From Harmothoe impar (Eukaryota > Annelida > Polychaeta > Phyllodocida > Polynoidae), in assembly GCA_947462335.1 (NCBI GenBank), contig OX381708.1, positions 41,171,377 through 41,235,376 of the forward strand: 64,000 nucleotides of DNA, read 5' to 3'. The stretch's first letter is position 1, and each line of letters starts with the position of its first letter. The notes below the pieces were generated by a model. The model made no database searches, was not told the DNA's origin, and saw only the letters and a list, made by a program, of their open reading frames with translations. Shown here piece by piece: positions 1 to 10,764 of the stretch. The translations under genes and the position numbers were made by a program.

Positions 1-1025
1 TTATAGTGTTTATGAACTTGGAAGTTAGCACATGCTTTGAAACTGTGACACACATGTGCATATATGTATGACCTTTATAAGAATAAAACAGCAGGGGGTC
101 TAATAGAGGTACAGACTTGAGGGGATGTATCGGGGAGGGGTCTAGAGCTAAAGGCAATGGGGGGGGGGGGCAGCTGCATCCATGTAAATCATCCCCTATC
201 CATCTGCTGCTGTTTGGCCATGCATAAATAACACTAAGAGGTGTGAGGGTGGCGTGGTATAGATGTTTATATACAATATGCAGACATTATTCTATGTGTG
301 AGTATACACCAAACACCTGGTTCTACACCTATACATGTACATACACCTGTTACATGGATAGGGGTTACTATAGACACCCTCCACAGTCCAGTTGGAGACC
401 TGGTACTCTAAAACATGTTTCTGGTCGCAAATAATACACAACTGTTTATATATTACATTGCTAGATGGGGTTAGATAACTGACAAGATTAAGGGTGAAAG
501 GGGGGGGGGTCTCTGGCTATAGTGAGCAACCTATTCCCTCGGGCACCACCTCTTTTCATACCCGTTATATTCCCAGGGTTACTTCCATCATATAATCCCT
601 CAGGGATACAGCATTGTGGCTGCTTTTTCTTAGGAATAATCCCATCCCAAATTCCCTTATATAGCATAGCTGCCACTATTCCAAATTCCCTCAATATATA
701 GCACAGCTGCCACCCTTTGCTTTAAGTCTGTATTTAGAATATTGCAATTTGGAAATTTCATTGACATACATCTATACTGAGGAGAGAGGTAATAATTTAA
801 TAATAATGGTCTATTGTAACCAGTTGTCACGTACGTCATCATAAATGCAAGTTCATGTGAATTATTGTATTCACTGCCATTCAACTGGGATATTCCCTGA
901 TATCAGGGGGTTTACTTTGATGTGTAGTTTGCTGTGTACATAATCAAAAGTTTTTCTACTGGTGTAAACATTTTAATATTATTTCAAATAACTTCTTCGC
1001 AAGCATGTACACCAAATCCTCTTAC
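1..1025. other. fjx1-like intron 3 sequence, no exon seen
   Basis: This stretch lies 3' of exon 3 on the minus strand and should be intron. It contains a G run near 160-170 and another near 500-510. I searched by eye for the conserved C-terminal kinase part of four-jointed proteins and did not see it on either strand, so the remaining exons should lie to the left of the window. Short open frames here have no coding look. Confidence 0.6.
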
Positions 1026-1231
1026 CCGTGCTGTCCCTTTTGCTAGGTGTTCTCAGCTCCCTGGGTATGTAGGCCGGCTGGAGGTGGTCCATGAAGGGGG
1101 TCAGGACCAGTGGTTTCTCCGGGGACCACTGAGCCCGGGCCGCCGCCGCGTCCACAGCTCCCCAACGGGAGTCAGTAGCAGGGTCTGCGGCCGTTAATAC
1201 TACAGGTGCAAGGTTCTTGATGCCCAGCAAC
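1026..1231 (-). CDS. fjx1: four-jointed box 1-like kinase, exon 3
   Basis: Third coding exon of a four-jointed homologue. On the minus strand it starts after a pyrimidine-rich acceptor (ttttctcctgtag) and ends at a donor gtaagag. The first base completes an arginine codon begun in exon 2; the exon then reads LLGIKNLAPVVL and later WSPEKPLVLTPFMDHLQP. In FJX1 the segment after SYYLARLLG leads into the kinase-like core, so order and spacing fit the family. It ends in phase 1. Four-jointed proteins are Golgi kinases of the FAM20-related group; in Drosophila Fj phosphorylates cadherin repeats of Fat and Dachsous. The C-lobe with the metal-binding residues is not in the window. Confidence 0.82.
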
Positions 1232-2422
1232 CTACAGGAGAAAAATAGATGATATTGAGGTTAAGAATCGTAGTTTTCCTAGTACCGGTACATTTTACTT
1301 TCAAATGAGATAAATTGAAGGAGAAGTCTAGTGTGTATTATGTCTGTGATAGAATGTGATCAAGCTTGGCTGTGCATCATAATATGTGTACATGTATTAA
1401 TATATCACCTCTACAGATTATATACGTATTATATTGTATTTTTAAAAGTTCCACCTGTTATCATATCATTTCTTCAGGGTAGTTATTTACGACTTTAATG
1501 TTTGTCTTTTCTTCTAAAGTTGATATGTATTCAACATGTTTCTTATGTTTAGAATGGCAATACATGGAAATCTACCCCATTATGATTTCATGTGCACACC
1601 TGAGTAGTATTACAGGTATTCGTAACACAGATGAATTGTAATGATTATTAGTATTAGAATCACATGTTTTACGTATCACGACCCCAGCTCACCAGTAGTG
1701 CGTACCACAAGCCATCATCGCTAGGTGGGCCACTATTATATATCCCTACCATCAGATGAAATAGTATTTAATAGAAAGTGACCACACCCAAGTCTGTATA
1801 CATATACCCCTTTGGATTAAGGAACTACATATAATAGCAAGGCCTATAAATACGTGTATATACACACCAGTCCATAGCAGATGGATCACTATAATATGAG
1901 GATTACTGAAGGGTTCATGAATGGGAGCTCAGACCCAAGGGGGCGGGGGCACAGGGGGTGGTGAACTTGTAAACTTCTAAACCAAACCCAGCCAGATCCG
2001 GGTTGTAGTATTAACATGAAGGGTAAAGATCTATAGGCTCCAACCTGTCGGGTAATATAGTCGTTATGTGATTCACATAGACAAAACGTCAGATATACCG
2101 GTGATATACTGTGTCAAATACACAAGAGTGTATCGGGTCCATTGCAGCACCGGATTGCAGCGCCATAAGAGTGGCAAAAGCAGTGGCAGTGAGTGGTACT
2201 AAACTGTAACTGGTATCTTTGTTGAGCATCACCGTTTTGATAGATTGTGGGAACCGGCAATATCAATGGAGGACAATATGGTGGCCTACACCAGTGCACA
2301 GGGGGCCGGCAAGGGGATCAGTCACAGTGCTATATTATAGTATAAGGGTCAGATCCCTTGTGTATCTGATTCACTGAGTGTTAACATAGCTACATATACC
2401 TCAATATAACATAATTTTATAT

Positions 2423-2524
<102 letters not shown>

Positions 2525-3009
2525 TACAGTGTGGCATGCATGACCGTTAATAATCCACCACACCCAATCCTTACACCCTAACCTCAAACCCTGGATCTCC
2601 TGTATGTGCATGTTATCATGCATATGGGAGGGGTGAGTGGTATGGGGTAGGGAGTAGACCCAATTTTGTCCAACATGGACCATAGGCGAGACTAATGTGT
2701 CCTAGTCAACATCTACTCCTGCACGAATAAGCTGCACATCCAGTGGTCATACCCTGCCTCCAAAGCTATGGCTAGTTTAATAATTATGTTACATAGAAAC
2801 CCATCATTTATAACAACGTAAGTTAATCACGAATATATTTAGAAGATGAATCTCATCCATTGGGACCAACAGGAACATCATTCTACTTATAGCAATGCAA
2901 TTGATGCAATTCTTAAAAGCAACAGCTAAATATCAAATGGCATTGCTGAAGTCAGTCCTTCCCCCCTCCCAGTACTCCTCCCTCTCTCTGTGTCTGTGTC
3001 TGTCTCCTT

Positions 3010-3013
<4 letters not shown>

Positions 3014-3102
<89 letters not shown>

Positions 3103-3112
3103 CTCTCTCTCC
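3014..3112. repeat. (CT)n microsatellite
   Basis: Long CT dinucleotide run with minor interruptions (tttctttc) near its right end, followed by a short degenerate CT stretch. The Ser-Leu and Arg-Glu repeat frames over it are not genes. Confidence 0.96.
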
Positions 3113-3970
3113 ATATACGGTTCTCTCTCTGGCAGTCTCTCTCTCATTAGAACTATGTTGCCCCATGTAGCCAAGGCCCTTAACACCGAGTATAGTCTTC
3201 CTTCATCGTCCACCCATCATGGTGCATAATTAGCATGTGGTTATTGTCAGGTCCTCATGCTTTGTGCGCTATAACACGATGTGGTTACATGACATGCCAT
3301 TGGGGGAGGGGGGCAAGGATGAAAAATGTTATCTAACACGAAGGGAGGCAATAATTTGAGGTGGAGTATAACTCGGGTGGTGTCAGAGGACTATAACTGC
3401 TAACCACTACACCCCACCGCTAATGCTGTGCTTTTATCATGCACCACGTCTAGGCATGGTAGATTATCATCATGTTGTTTGTGCATCTCTTTTTACCGAG
3501 TCTACATAGGTTATGCTAAGCTTGACTACTTGAACGATAACCTTGGCATCAAAAAGCTTATCTATTATCTCAGAATCGTGGCCAATTGTGAGACAATTTG
3601 CAAGTAACATGTTAATTTAAGAATGGGTACATGCACAATGATCTCTGTCCCTTTGAACATTATGGATACATGTTTGAGAATTAGTATTTTTGGCGTTGGC
3701 TTGGATTTCTGGCAGAATAATAGTCTGTGGCTTGTATTATTGTTGTGTATTACATCAAATCCGTTTTTTGTGTGTCTGTGTTTTTTATACGTAAAACACG
3801 TTTGGTATAAATTTGATTCACAACACGCCATCCAACCAGTAACCTTCATTTTCTCTCTTTGTCTGGGAATTTTCTCCCTCCCTCCTCTCTCTACTTACCC
3901 CCCCCCCCCCCCCCCCCCCACCAACAACATAACTCTCAACATGACTCCAGCATTTCTCCTCCTCTCTCAC

Positions 3971-4143
3971 CTGGCTAGGTAGTAGCTGTAGACCTCGCCC
4001 TGCATCTGGTCCGTGTTGACCCTGTAGCGTGCACACGCCTGTCGGCCGTCCTCCAGGGTGAGCCTCCTGTTCTGCATCCTGCCACACCCCTCCTCCATCC
4101 TCACCACCCGCAGCTGCTCCACGGTCCGCCGCCACGAGGAAAC
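3971..4143 (-). CDS. fjx1: four-jointed box 1-like kinase, exon 2
   Basis: Second coding exon, 173 bp. On the minus strand it begins after the acceptor ccctctag and ends at the donor gtgagag. It reads in the phase left by exon 1 and contains GCGRMQNRRLTLEDG followed by RYRVNTDQMQGEVYSYYLA. Human FJX1 has the same order: a Cys-Gly-Arg-x-x-Asn-Arg motif, a short acidic stretch, then Arg-Tyr-x-Asn-x-x-Gln-Gln/Met-Gly-Glu-x-x-Ser-Tyr-Tyr-Leu-Ala-Arg. The last two bases (AG) join the first base of exon 3 to make Arg. This is the strongest single piece of family evidence in the gene. Confidence 0.9.
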
Positions 4144-5005
4144 CTAGAGGGGGGATTAGAGAGGGTCAAAGTATTAAGGTTTTGAATTATGGAATATATA
4201 ATGCTAGAGGTAGTTTTACTATAGAGCAATACAATCAGGGGCTTTATAAAATTATGATACGCTAAATATAATATGGCTTTCAGACTTCAGAGGAGATGAG
4301 ATTAACACATTAGACACAAAAATAGTTTGTAATGAAAATAAGGTAGATCTTATTATTTTAGAATATGCAATGTAATTTGCATGTTGGTGGGTCATGTCAT
4401 GTTACTGTTATTTAGTTGTTATAATCTGGTTCTGTCTTGGAATTTGATAAAGTAACCTGTCTTGATTATAATTCGGGTTGGAGACTCTGTCAAGATACCA
4501 TATACATGCAGTGAGTCATGGGTATCTTTCATATCATGATATGATGTACATATTCGTGTTTTCTACATTACTTTTATCAGAAGTTTCTTTCAGAAGACAT
4601 AATGATGAATTGTAAGACAAAGGCATCTCCTATATATAGGCCTACAGTAGTATAGACAGTAGAACACTCTATAATGTACTGTATATGTGAGCTACAGACT
4701 TGACTGTGTGGGACATGTAAGTCTATATTTGTGTTTTGGTTGAGCTCTCAGTGAAGTAGCCTTACAGTACACCATTTTTGTGTCACTGCCTTCAGATACG
4801 ACAAGTAAATATGTCACTGTGTGCTAAGATCCGCTTGGATAGGATTCATTTTGTTGATTAGAAAATGTGTTGATGCTGTTATTGGGTTTTAGTATATATA
4901 CAATAACATATTGTCTGACAGTTTTGTCTCATATTCGCTTCGCTAGTATCATTCATGGCTACATTGCTGACGAGTCCTCTGTCCAAAGCCCTATCATAAT
5001 ATTAA

Positions 5006-5341
5006 GGGAGTGCTCATTTTTTAACAACAGGGGGGGGGGTGGTGGATTTGGGGGGGGGGGGTAAAAAATTTGGACCCCTTGACCGGGGTGGGGTAAAACA
5101 TTTAGACCCCTCTTGGGGGGGGGGGGGTGAAAAAAATTCAACCTGTTTTGAGGGAAAAAGCCCGCACGTTACTATGCTACAAAGGGGCGCAAACGCGAGC
5201 GATTTTCGGCCTGCCGGGGGGGGGGGGGGGGTAGACAATTTCGACCCCTATAGCGGGGGGGGGGGGGGGGGTGAAAAAAATTCGCGCGCTCCGCGCGAAA
5301 TCTCACCGCCCCCCCCCTGTTGTTAAAAAATGAGCACTCCC
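5006..5341. mobile_element. PIF/Harbinger-type MITE, copy 1
   Basis: A 336-bp element with terminal inverted repeats GGGAGTGCTCATTTTTTAAC and a TAA on each side (5003-5005 and 5342-5344). The interior is G-runs followed by A-runs plus a short segment reading AAAGCCCGC..GTTACTATGC, shared with the copies at 37093 and 57021. Three-bp TAA/TTA duplications and GGG-starting ends are characteristic of PIF/Harbinger elements. No transposase frame is present. Confidence 0.85.
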
Positions 5342-5515
5342 TAAGGTCGTATTATTTTACGGGTATTTTTCATATTTTCTTCAGTACAGTAACATTACAT
5401 GGCCCCGGTATAATCAATGTGACTAGGGGGCACTAGTAACATGTGTAGTGTGACAATAAGTTGTATGAAAACGAACTCAACTCAAGTCAAAATCAATATT
5501 GCACACAAGTTACCC

Positions 5516-5676
5516 TATTCTGTCTTGATATGGTATTAGATAAAGTATACATTCCAGTACTACGAGAATTTATAGTATTCTCTCTTGATATGTTATTATA
5601 AAATATAGTATACATTCCAGTACCCTTTATAGCATCCTGTCTTGGTATGGTATTAGATATAATATACATTCCAGTC
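5516..5676. repeat. three-copy tandem repeat, about 60-65 bp unit
   Basis: Three diverged copies of a unit reading TYCTGTCTTGATATGGTATTAG ... GTATACATTCCAGT follow one another. The end motif ATACATTCCAGTA occurs three times at regular spacing. Small in-frame peptides across it are repeat artefacts. Confidence 0.85.
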
Positions 5677-5954
5677 ATATCTACAGAAAAATGATATTAA
5701 TAACTTTATCATAAGTGTAGTAGGCCATCCCTACATCTTGTAAAAAATACATAATGACCGAGTACATGCGGATATGACATGACGATGTCATAGTAACATG
5801 TTAACTTGAGTGAGATCATCAAATTCAAGAACTTTGCTGAATTAATGATACACATGCTCACACCGCTGCACACCTGACATGATACCGACACAGTTATAAC
5901 ACTTTAGTTACAGTCCTTAATGGGTGTTAACTCCTATCTCCCCACACAACTCAC

Positions 5955-6921
5955 CTGGTCATCACTAAACCCTGGAGGCACCAGCAGCTCAACCTGGGGA
6001 CTCCAGTAGATCCCTCCTGTCACCACCTCCTCCAGGCTCCTAAAGCTAATCTCCTCCTGGTGACGTAGTGGTAGCGGCGTCGCTGTGACGTCCCCATGAC
6101 GTACATCCATGACGTTACGTCGTCCATTGTCAACATTGCCAATATCATCACCCACTAAGTGGTGTCCTGTATTCCCAGAATTAGAACCACCAGCTTTGTG
6201 CTTGGGAACAGAAGGATCCCTTGTCTCTCCCTCCTCCAGAGGGGGAGAGTCTTGCTGTCCTCCAGTAACCATGACTGTGACTGTCCTGCTGCCGTAGACA
6301 GGTGTGTCAGGGCTCCTCTCACCTGCTGGAGGGTGTGCAGGATCAGGTTGCAGGTTCAGTCTCCCTCTTTGATCCCCTGGAGGGGGAACTCTACCTTCTT
6401 GTTGTGCCTCTGAAAGGTGGTTTTGTGAGTGAGGTTGTGAATTGGGAGATCTTTGGGAGCCTTTGTGTAGTGAATTGGATGGCAATTTTGCGCCAGGGTG
6501 TCTTTGGTGTGATTTGGTATCTGGGCCTACCTGTGGCTCTAACACCTGGCCACTCCTTCTCTTCACCTCAGCTATACTAGCATAGGTAGCTTCTATAGCC
6601 TTCATTTTCTCCTGTAACCACAGTTTATGCTGCCCCACCCAGGAGGAACCATGGGCAGCTGGGGCAGGGGGCCGGGGCTCTGTTGGGGGTCTCCCCGGAT
6701 ACCCCTGAGACATTGCCGGCCGACTGGATCCTCCGGGCGGACCCCAGTGCCTCCCGGGCCCGGCGGGCTGTCCGAAGCAGGTGGTCACCTCCCTCTCCTG
6801 CTGCTCCTCCAGTCTCCGGAGAGGAAACTCCAGGGAGGTGGAGGCAGAGCCCCACCAGGAGCCCGATACTGAAGGCCAGGCCTGTCATGACCATGCTACG
6901 TGCAAGGACCATCCTGACCAT
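5955..6921 (-). CDS. fjx1: four-jointed box 1-like kinase, exon 1 (frame break inside)
   Basis: First coding exon. From the ATG at 6921 the minus strand reads a short basic N-terminus and a hydrophobic signal anchor (MTGLAFSIGLLVGLCLHLPG), as expected for a Golgi type II protein. The 3' part reads in another frame: a Pro-rich stem, a probable coiled segment (KLWLQEKMKAIEATYASIAE), then GGIYWSPQVELLVPPGFSDD just before the donor gtgagt. The last motif matches the FJX1 motif Gly-(Ile/Val)-Phe-Trp-Ser..Val-Glu-x-Leu-Val-Pro-Pro-Gly-Phe. The two frames differ by one base and overlap between about 6640 and 6888. A one-base assembly error, a real frameshift or a very short intron are all possible. 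Human FJX1 is intronless, so this intron arrangement is lineage-specific. Confidence 0.78.
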
Positions 6922-9475
6922 AGCTATACTGAGCTTTATGTATTAAAGGCGATTAACCTTCTCCAGAAAGTTGCTGTTGTGAAGTCCCATAAAGTACTCT
7001 AGGGTAATTCCAGTACTAGGGACTTTAGAATCAGAAAGGGATCCACCTGTCGAAAAATCCAGGTGTAGAAATGTAAACTTCCAACCATCTATAGCGTATC
7101 AACCGTGTCCGTGGTCCAGTGTATGTGGTGTCTCTCCTCTAGGTAGACTGTAAAGTATGTGCGATGCGATGCGTCATGTGAAATATCACCCACAGATGAT
7201 CCACACTAGTCCAGGACCTGTGAATGATATGGCCTTAATGTCACTCCCTCCAGTGTCTTATAGCTCCTCCTGAACATGGTGATGGGTGTGATGCAGGAGA
7301 CCTGTGGCTGTCCCTGCCATGTGGCAGCGGTCTCCAGGCGATGTGTCTCTCACTCACTCCAGTGGCTGACTGAGGGTGGGAGTGGGGTAGCCTGGGTAGT
7401 GGAGGTGTAGGAGGGGCGCGGGGGCGCGGGGAGGGCTGGCGTCGCCACTCTGGTGGTGGGAGGGTAGTTGACAACAGCGAACCTGGTGACAGATCGGTGA
7501 ACTAACTATACTGATTCTTATCGTGTCAGCATCAGCGCCGCTGCTCCTCTTCAGTTCCTCTCGGTTTGTGAGGAAATACACGCCAAAAAAGTAGGAAAGA
7601 TTACACAGAGAAAAAATACCGAGGTCCTTTAGAGCACAATACTTGGGTAATGTCCCCTATTGTGGTAAACTCTGTAGGGAGTAGTAAGGAGTGGAGGCTC
7701 TTTTTCAGGTGAATTTCTATGATATCTCCATAGAGTTGGCCCTGTGTACACAATTGTGGTTATTGGGCACACCTTTTGGGGTCTTGTAATAGGGGTGTGG
7801 GGCCAGGACTTGTGGGGTGTTGGGGGGAGGGGGTGCAGTATAGGGCCCCCGCTCACGAACAAACCTGTGGCCGGAGGGCAGCGATTAGGGGCCGGGATGG
7901 TGCACGGGGAGGCGCGGGGGACGGGCGGGAGCTGGCCGGGGTCCTGTGATGACTGACCCGGACAGGTCTGCAGCCCTGGGCCCTCGTGGTGAGGGGTAAA
8001 GGGGAGGAGGGGGCTGGGGGGGAATTGCCTGACGCCTGCCCAAAATGCCCCCCAGGGGTAAAAGTGCACAGTCGTACTGGGAGGTTGGGGAGGTGTGGGT
8101 GATTTGGTTGGAGGTGTGGAGGTAGGGATGTAGGTGGGAGCCGGGGTCTCAGGTAGGGGGTTGAGCCTTGAGGTGAGTATTAATATTCAGTGTAGGGTTA
8201 GATTCCTTCACGCCTGCTTCGTTCAGCTGATAGTAATCTAGATATCCAGTAATAAGCAGACAGCTCCACACAATCTTGATCCACAATTATGAAGGCGGCA
8301 ACAATCCATGTATAATTACAGGGATATTCCCAGATGCTTCTAGAGAGGAAATACTTGGCAATGAGGATACCTCTGTTCCTTCCTATGGGATTATAATATT
8401 ACAAAATCCGTAGCAATCATGATTTCCCTCTGGGGTAATTTGCCTCTATATTCACTACATATCCAATTAGGACGTTGAGGGCAGGCAATAGGACCTAAAT
8501 GCAAGACAGTCCTCTACAATTAATGATGGATCCTCTCGGGGATCTTCCCTCTATTGAGATCTGCAGACGTGGATTGACCTTAGGTCTGGGCCACAGGAGC
8601 AACACTAATGAACTCCTCATCCAGGGTCAGATATGTCCCCATGGGGCTAGCAGGCTCGGTAAGTCTGGGAAGTCTCTAAGTCACAGGCTCGCCCTCAGCC
8701 TCAGTCCCTGTGCACTCCTGATTGACATAGGACACTCATTGGCCGGGAGGGGCAGGGGCCGGGTAGAACCAGAGGCATTCCTGGGCATGTCCTGGAGTTT
8801 TAGAAGACCAGTAAAGACACCCTACCCCAGGGGAAGAAGGCCCAGCTCACATCCATCAAAACCTCCTGCAGTGTGATGCTCCTCCATGGGGTGGGGCTTC
8901 TGTTACCTTTATTATAATAAAGGATGGGGGTTATCCTCTCAGGCTGAGGGTAGTACATGTAGTAGTCCTCACCTAGGGGGACTTTCAGTTTCCAGCCAAA
9001 ATCGAATTCACTACACCCTATCCATTACCGCTGCCACCCCTCCTATACCCATCTGTGTCAGGTAGAGTTAGAAGGATGAGGTGGCGGGGGGGGGGGGGTT
9101 CGTGGGGGGGGGGGGGGTTACAGATAGAGAGGTGTTGGTAGGGGGGGGGGGTAAAGTTGACTTTGAGTCAGTTGTATCAAAACACCAGTGGGGCGTAAGG
9201 TGAAACTGTAGCCAATCTTCCTCCTCGGAAATCAAACCCAGCCGAGCGTGACCAGCGACCTGGTGGTGGCTCTTTTCAAGTGGGGTAGTATCATAATAAA
9301 CCAGACTGTGGTCTAGAGGGCTGGACGGGAGGTGACTTCAGTGGTGAGGTTTGGTCTAAAGGTGTGAACCGCTTCCAGGGTGTAAGCATGTTAGAGTAGT
9401 CTGGCAGCACAGCTGTCCCTTTGAAGATAGGCCTACCAGACTGTAGTATCTTACTACCTGACAGTTAGTGTAGAG
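6922..9475. other. upstream DNA of the fjx1-like gene
   Basis: Probable promoter and 5' untranslated region of the minus-strand gene. It is GC-rich and pyrimidine-biased on the minus strand between about 7240 and 8130, with several Pro-rich open frames that have no family look. G-runs occur near 9087-9150. I could not identify a transcription start or a further 5' exon. Confidence 0.5.
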
Positions 9476-9477
9476 TA

Positions 9478-10445
9478 GGGGAGGACGGGGTGTAAAGTCA
9501 CAGGGGCGCGTTGTCACAAGCGTGTTTTTGGGCACTTCCCAGCTAGGTATGTCCAAGACGACTAAAACCCCATAGCATATTGATAAATAACTTTGCTATG
9601 AGTCATGGTCAGGTCTCTGTGAAAAACTCATCACACACAATTAGCTAAAAACCATTTTCACCAAAGCGGAACACGATTTTCCCCTGTTTTGGAAATGGCT
9701 TTACTCAAGCCCACACTAGCTATATTAAGAAGCTGCATACATCCGACTCCTGATAAATATGTCTACTATTAGCCTGTATGTGTATAGATCTTACATCTTT
9801 TCATATTTTGCAAGATCATGACCTAATTACTTTTATGCGGGGAAGGGGCTAGTTGTCACAAGAAATGGGGCTAGTTGTCACAATCTCTTCAGTATGTGAC
9901 AACTAGCCCCATTCCCAAAATATTCAAAATTCAAGGTACGATTGATATTAATATCATTGCATTTGCATTTGTTTCATGTATCATATTGTTCTTCAACCTT
10001 TGAAGTATATGTACACATGTTCTAAATAAGTAGTGTATAAAAAACACACTATTACAGACAGTGTTATAAAGGAGTCTTATGAGACCCTAATTCACCTATT
10101 TCTTTTACTCTCTATGCTGACAGCTGAGAAGGTATAGTTAACTGAAAGGGAAATGAATGATCAAATCCTTTCTAACCCAATTCTCTAGGGATATATCCAA
10201 AGTGACAACTAGCCCCATGCCCTGTGACAACGCACCCCATGCCGGGGCGCGTTGTCACAGGCCAACTTTTTTTTTAGAATTAGGTCATACGTAATAATGG
10301 TTATTGATATTATTTCATTAAAGTGTTCCACATAATGGTGAAGTTCAGTATGATTTTTTGATATACTTTAAAGACTCCTATCATATTATTTGAGGGATGT
10401 ACAATGAAAAGTCCAGATTTTGTGACTTTACACCCCGCCCTCCCC
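9478..10445. mobile_element. 968-bp non-autonomous DNA transposon, TA-flanked
   Basis: Terminal inverted repeats GGGGAGGRCGGGGTGTAAAG continue into TCACA and are flanked by TA on both sides. The interior repeats a short motif, GGGGCTAGTTGTCACA, in direct orientation at about 9846-9883 and in inverted orientation at about 9896-9911 and 10201-10220, and carries GGGGCGCGTTGTCACA near both ends. There is no transposase frame. The TA duplication suggests mobilisation by a Tc1/mariner-type or other TA-targeting transposase. Confidence 0.8.
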
Positions 10446-10540
10446 TACATCCATAGTGGCATCCACAGCATCCCCTCATCACTCCAGGGTACTGGCAACA
10501 TCAGCACAAGTCATACAGGCCACTGGAGAGACAACTCCCG

Positions 10541-10760
10541 TTAGAGCATCTTCCTCCAGGGAGTGAGTTTCTGCAGTTTGGCCCCAGCTGGGGTAGCCTG
10601 GCCGCCCGTGCGGCAGTGGTGTCGGCGGTTGGCAGTAGCTGTGATGTTGTTAAGGCATCTCTCCTCCAGGTCCTGAGTTGTTACCATGTTGTAGCACTTC
10701 CTCACGGCGCGGCCGACACACAGCTCCACTGACGGCCGCCGCCGACTCGCGTAGTACCAG
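10541..10760 (-). CDS. possible terminal exon of an unrecognised gene
   Basis: An open frame ending at TAA (10541-10543) on the minus strand has coding-like composition: third positions are mostly G or C, as in the fjx1-like exons. The peptide is cysteine-containing and basic, with the pieces KCYNMVTTQDLEERCLNN and AKLQKLTPWRKML at its C-terminus. An in-frame TAA lies just upstream near 10764, so if real it begins at a splice acceptor close to 10760, and the rest of the gene would lie at higher coordinates. I do not recognise the family. It could also be a chance GC-rich frame. Confidence 0.35.
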
Positions 10761-10764
10761 CTTT

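Larger units (their letters stand above)
4144..5954. other. fjx1-like intron 1
   Basis: Intron 1 on the minus strand (donor gtgagt at 5949-5954, acceptor cctctag at 4144-4150). Apart from one Harbinger-type MITE at 5006-5341 and a three-copy tandem repeat at 5516-5676, it is AT-rich unique DNA without coding character. Confidence 0.7.

Noticed and set aside
2895..3229. Ser-Leu and Arg-Glu repeat proteins on both strands
   Set aside because: They only translate the CT run and overlap each other in several frames.
3325..3430. tRNA- or SINE-like A box (GTGTAGTGGTTAGCA, minus strand)
   Set aside because: No proper B box, anticodon arm or acceptor pairing could be drawn.
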